This document shows, piece after piece, positions 5,294-7,755 of a DNA stretch of 7,755 nucleotides (within the stretch, counting starts at the first letter, position 1; each line of letters opens with the position of its first letter). A program made the translations under genes and the position numbers. The stretch comes from JBDKGV01 sp039798005. GTDB lineage: Bacteria; Fibrobacterota; Fibrobacteria; UBA5070. The DNA lies in contig JBDKGV010000167.1 of assembly GCA_039798005.1 (NCBI GenBank), positions 1-7,755 on the forward strand, written 5' to 3'. Under the pieces are notes generated by a model that saw nothing but the letters and a program-made list of their open reading frames with translations, had not been told where the DNA came from and made no database searches.

Positions 5294-7755
5294 ATGCTTC
5301 CCCGCCTGCTCACCTCGATCCTCCTGGGCATGTCCCTTCCATGGGCTGCCACCTACCACTTCGCGACCGACGGAGACGATGTGCGCACGGCGGCACAGGC
5401 CGGCAGTCCCGCCACGCCGTGGAGGACTCTGGCCCAGTTGGGCACGGTCAAGGTGATGCCCGGAGACTCGATCCTCTTGCGACGCGCCGACGTGTGGCGC
5501 GAGCCCCTCGTCCTCAAGCAATCCGGCACCATGTCCCAACCCGTCACGATCGCCCCGTACGGGAACGGCTCCGCACCGCCGGAATTGCGGGGAACCATCC
5601 GCCTCGCCGCCGCCCCGGTTTCGGGCATGCATTCCGCCCGCCTGCCCGACGGCCAGAAAGTCCTGTCGGTCTTTGTCAATGGACGCAGGATGCGATGTGC
5701 CCGGTTTCCGGATACCGGCTGGGTGGTCGCAAGCTCCGTGGAAAGAGACAGCATTGTGACGGCCTCCGCACTGGCTGGCCAGGATTGGGTCGGGGCCTCC
5801 ATCCATCTGCGCAGCAGCATGTGGACCTTGGAAACCCATCGCGTCCTTGCCCAGCGGGGAGGACGCTTGACCTTGGACGGAAAGGCGATCTACGGACCGC
5901 CGGACAGCGTCCGGTTCTTCCTCTCCAACCACCGTTCGGCCCTGCAGGGCGTTGAAGCCTGGGCCCACGACGCCTCCGACAGCACCCTTCACTGGACAGG
6001 TTCCGGTGATACGGTCGAGGCGGCGGTCCTGCCCACGCTGATTGACCTTTCCAACCGCAGCCATGTCCGCGTGCAAGGTCTGCGCATCTTCGGGTCCACG
6101 GCCCAAGCCGTCAAGCTGGGAGGTACCGGAATTCAAGTCGAAGGGTGCGAGATCCTGGAACCCGGACTGGTCGGCATCAAGCTCGCAGGCCGGGAAGGCC
6201 TCTTCCAAGCCAACCGCATCGAGGGCGCAGGGAACGGTGCGCTGGTCGGCAGTGGTCAGGGACATCGCATCGCATCCAACCGCATCCGTCGCACCGCGTT
6301 GCTTTCCGATCTCGGGCCCGATGGCATGGGGTACGGTTGCTGTGGCGGAAGGGCCATCGACTTCTCCGGCGATTCGAACACCGTTGCCCGCAACTCGATC
6401 GATTCCAGCGGCTACATCGGGATCGGTTTCCGGGGGCGCAACACCTTGGTGGAGGAGAACGAGGTCAGTCACAGCTGCATGACGACTGACGATTGCGGCG
6501 GCATCTACACATGGACAGGAAAGTTCCTGGATACGGGCTCCGAGGGCAGCGTCATCCGACGCAACTTCGTGCGCGATCCCGTCGGCGCCCCTTCGGGCTG
6601 GCCCGGTGCCTGGGACGCGGCCCAAGGCATCTATCTGGACGATGGTTCCCACGACATCGTGGTCGACTCGAACGTGGTCACGGGAAATGCACGAGGCATC
6701 TTCCTGCACAACAACCGCCGCTGCACGGTCCGAGGCAATGTCGCCTTCGGAAATCGCGCCTCCCAGATCGCCTTGAGCCACGACCATCTGGCCGGACCAG
6801 GCGACATGTTCGACAACCGGATCGAAGACAATCTCCTCGTGGCTCTTCCTGACCAAGGCGCCGATGTGACCATCGACATCCATCAGGCCCAGACCGTCCC
6901 GATGGCCACGGTCACCGGGAATGTCGTCTGCTCCGATCAGACGATCTCCGCCCGCTGCTCCCAGGATGACCGGATCCTGTGGAGGAAGGAGGCCATCACG
7001 GCCAACGACCCTCGCCTCGGGCCGGAAATCCAGCCCAATGGGCATTTCGACTCCACCCGTCTGGCATGGAGCTCCTGGCCAGCCCAAGCCAAGCTCTCGC
7101 TGGATTCCGGAACCGCCTGCCTCGAAGGAAAGTGCCTGAAGATGACCTATGTGGGGGACACCGCGGCGAACAGCCCGCTGGCCAACTCCAGCCGCACCGT
7201 CTCCACCACACCCGGGCAGGCATGGCGGCTCTCGTTTCGAGCCCGCGCCCTGAATCCAGGACAGATCCTGTCACCCACCTTCCGGCGCGCCGGCGGGAAC
7301 TACGGGACGCTTGGCTTCTCGGTTGCCGTGACCATCGACACCCAATGGACCTCCCACAGTTTCCTGTTCCGGGCAAGCGAGACGGAGCCCAAGGCCCGGG
7401 TCGACTTCCACAATTCCCGCAAGGATTCCGTCTACTGGCTGGATGACGTCTCCTTGCGCAGCGTTCCCGATTCCCTCCTGGTCGGACTGCCGACGGCCCG
7501 ACTGCTGCCCAATCCGACATCGACTCCGCGTCCGGCTTCGCTTGCCGCCGGTCCATGGATGGATGCCTGGGGAACCACGTTGAACCAAGGAACCATCCTG
7601 CATCCTTGGCAAGCCAAGGTCGCCTTCCCTTACACGGGTTGGTCGACTGCCGTCCGGCCTCGCGCCACGCCATCCCTCTTGCGAATCACGCGAGCCGGAG
7701 GCAACTGGGAAATCCACGGACTGCGGGGTACGGCCCATGTCGTGGATATGCGTGG
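5294..7755 (+). CDS. Secreted parallel beta-helix protein, paralog 2, partial (C-terminus beyond right edge)
   Basis: The frame is open from the ATG at 5294 to the window edge (820 codons plus two bases); about 40 residues are missing by comparison with the neighbouring paralog. The start is fixed by the signal peptide MLPRLLTSILLGMSLPWAA, co-linear with that of the first copy. All domains of paralog 1 recur in order: the entry region (YHFATDGDD, TPWRTLAQLG, PGDSILLRRADVW), the parallel beta-helix (about 248-543), the Cys/Asp-rich section (CCGGRAIDFS, CMTTDDCGGIYTW, GIYLDDGSHD), the CBM-like sandwich (NGHFDSTRLAW to YWLDDVSLRSV), the small sandwich (GPWMDAWGTT) and the beginning of the sorting-like tail (WEIHGLRGTAHVVDMR). 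Protein identity to the first copy is well over half by eye, highest in the signal peptide and the Cys/Asp section. Only single-residue or few-residue indels separate them (offset of two residues by the tail). It is intact as far as visible. Likely a duplicated, diverged exported polysaccharide-active or polysaccharide-binding protein. Confidence 0.88.
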   Translation, partial: MLPRLLTSILLGMSLPWAATYHFATDGDDVRTAAQAGSPATPWRTLAQLGTVKVMPGDSILLRRADVWREPLVLKQSGTMSQPVTIAPYGNGSAPPELRGTIRLAAAPVSGMHSARLPDGQKVLSVFVNGRRMRCARFPDTGWVVASSVERDSIVTASALAGQDWVGASIHLRSSMWTLETHRVLAQRGGRLTLDGKAIYGPPDSVRFFLSNHRSALQGVEAWAHDASDSTLHWTGSGDTVEAAVLPTLIDLSNRSHVRVQGLRIFGSTAQAVKLGGTGIQVEGCEILEPGLVGIKLAGREGLFQANRIEGAGNGALVGSGQGHRIASNRIRRTALLSDLGPDGMGYGCCGGRAIDFSGDSNTVARNSIDSSGYIGIGFRGRNTLVEENEVSHSCMTTDDCGGIYTWTGKFLDTGSEGSVIRRNFVRDPVGAPSGWPGAWDAAQGIYLDDGSHDIVVDSNVVTGNARGIFLHNNRRCTVRGNVAFGNRASQIALSHDHLAGPGDMFDNRIEDNLLVALPDQGADVTIDIHQAQTVPMATVTGNVVCSDQTISARCSQDDRILWRKEAITANDPRLGPEIQPNGHFDSTRLAWSSWPAQAKLSLDSGTACLEGKCLKMTYVGDTAANSPLANSSRTVSTTPGQAWRLSFRARALNPGQILSPTFRRAGGNYGTLGFSVAVTIDTQWTSHSFLFRASETEPKARVDFHNSRKDSVYWLDDVSLRSVPDSLLVGLPTARLLPNPTSTPRPASLAAGPWMDAWGTTLNQGTILHPWQAKVAFPYTGWSTAVRPRATPSLLRITRAGGNWEIHGLRGTAHVVDMR
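5316..5498 (+). repeat. 5' high-identity block, copy 2 (pairs with 2626-2808)
   Basis: Partner of the block at 2626-2808, constant offset 2690 bases, no gaps. The perfectly identical core is 5426-5498. Identity falls sharply just after 5498. Confidence 0.85.

Noticed and set aside
4852..5955. Plus-strand frame of 367 codons joining the tail of one beta-helix gene to the head of the next
   Set aside because: Out of frame with both conserved proteins; its sequence is R/P/G-rich shadow coding with no family features.
5003..7087. Very long antisense open frame (694 codons) spanning the end of one beta-helix gene, the gap and most of the next
   Set aside because: It crosses an intergenic region and two gene bodies and has no signal or recognised motif. 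Its segments repeat those of the other antisense frame because the sense genes are paralogs.

Overview
The window (GC-rich, roughly 60-65% by eye) holds four protein-coding genes in two divergent pairs and almost no free space. The only non-coding stretches are a 63-base divergent intergenic region (2541-2603) and a 98-base gap between two tandem paralogs (5196-5293). No RNA gene, insertion sequence, CRISPR array or origin was seen. The organism is an envelope-bearing bacterium. Secreted beta-helix proteins with a C-terminal sorting-like tail, and apparently leaderless TANNNT promoters, would fit the Fibrobacterota / FCB side of the tree, but that placement is inference, not proof.

Left half, minus strand: a two-gene operon read toward the left edge. 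The first gene (2540-663) encodes a 625-residue membrane protein. It joins the last periplasmic domain and C-terminal membrane segment of the flagellar MS-ring protein FliF to a cytoplasmic region that resembles the rotor protein FliG. It has an N-terminal signal peptide or anchor and lacks room for the first two FliF ring-building modules. Its stop overlaps, as ATGA, the start of a second gene (666-1, cut by the window edge). That gene encodes an exported protein with a FlgO/TolB-like fold signature. Together they look like a divergent, reduced basal body: a natural FliF-FliG fusion plus a periplasmic or outer-membrane partner. This is the most interesting content of the window.

Right half, plus strand: two tandem paralogous genes (2604-5195 complete, 5294-7755 cut by the right edge). 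Each encodes a large secreted protein with a signal peptide, a pectate-lyase-like right-handed parallel beta-helix, a galactose-binding/CBM-like beta-sandwich, a small beta-sandwich and a C-terminal sorting-like tail. They are probably surface or extracellular polysaccharide-active proteins. Their first 180 or so coding bases are far more alike than the sequence that follows, which points to gene conversion or selection on the 5' end. Both starts lack a Shine-Dalgarno sequence and have a TANNNT box 6-7 bases upstream, suggesting leaderless mRNAs, whereas the minus-strand operon has a purine-rich ribosome binding site. Nothing in the sequence ties the two halves together functionally beyond the shared divergent intergenic region.
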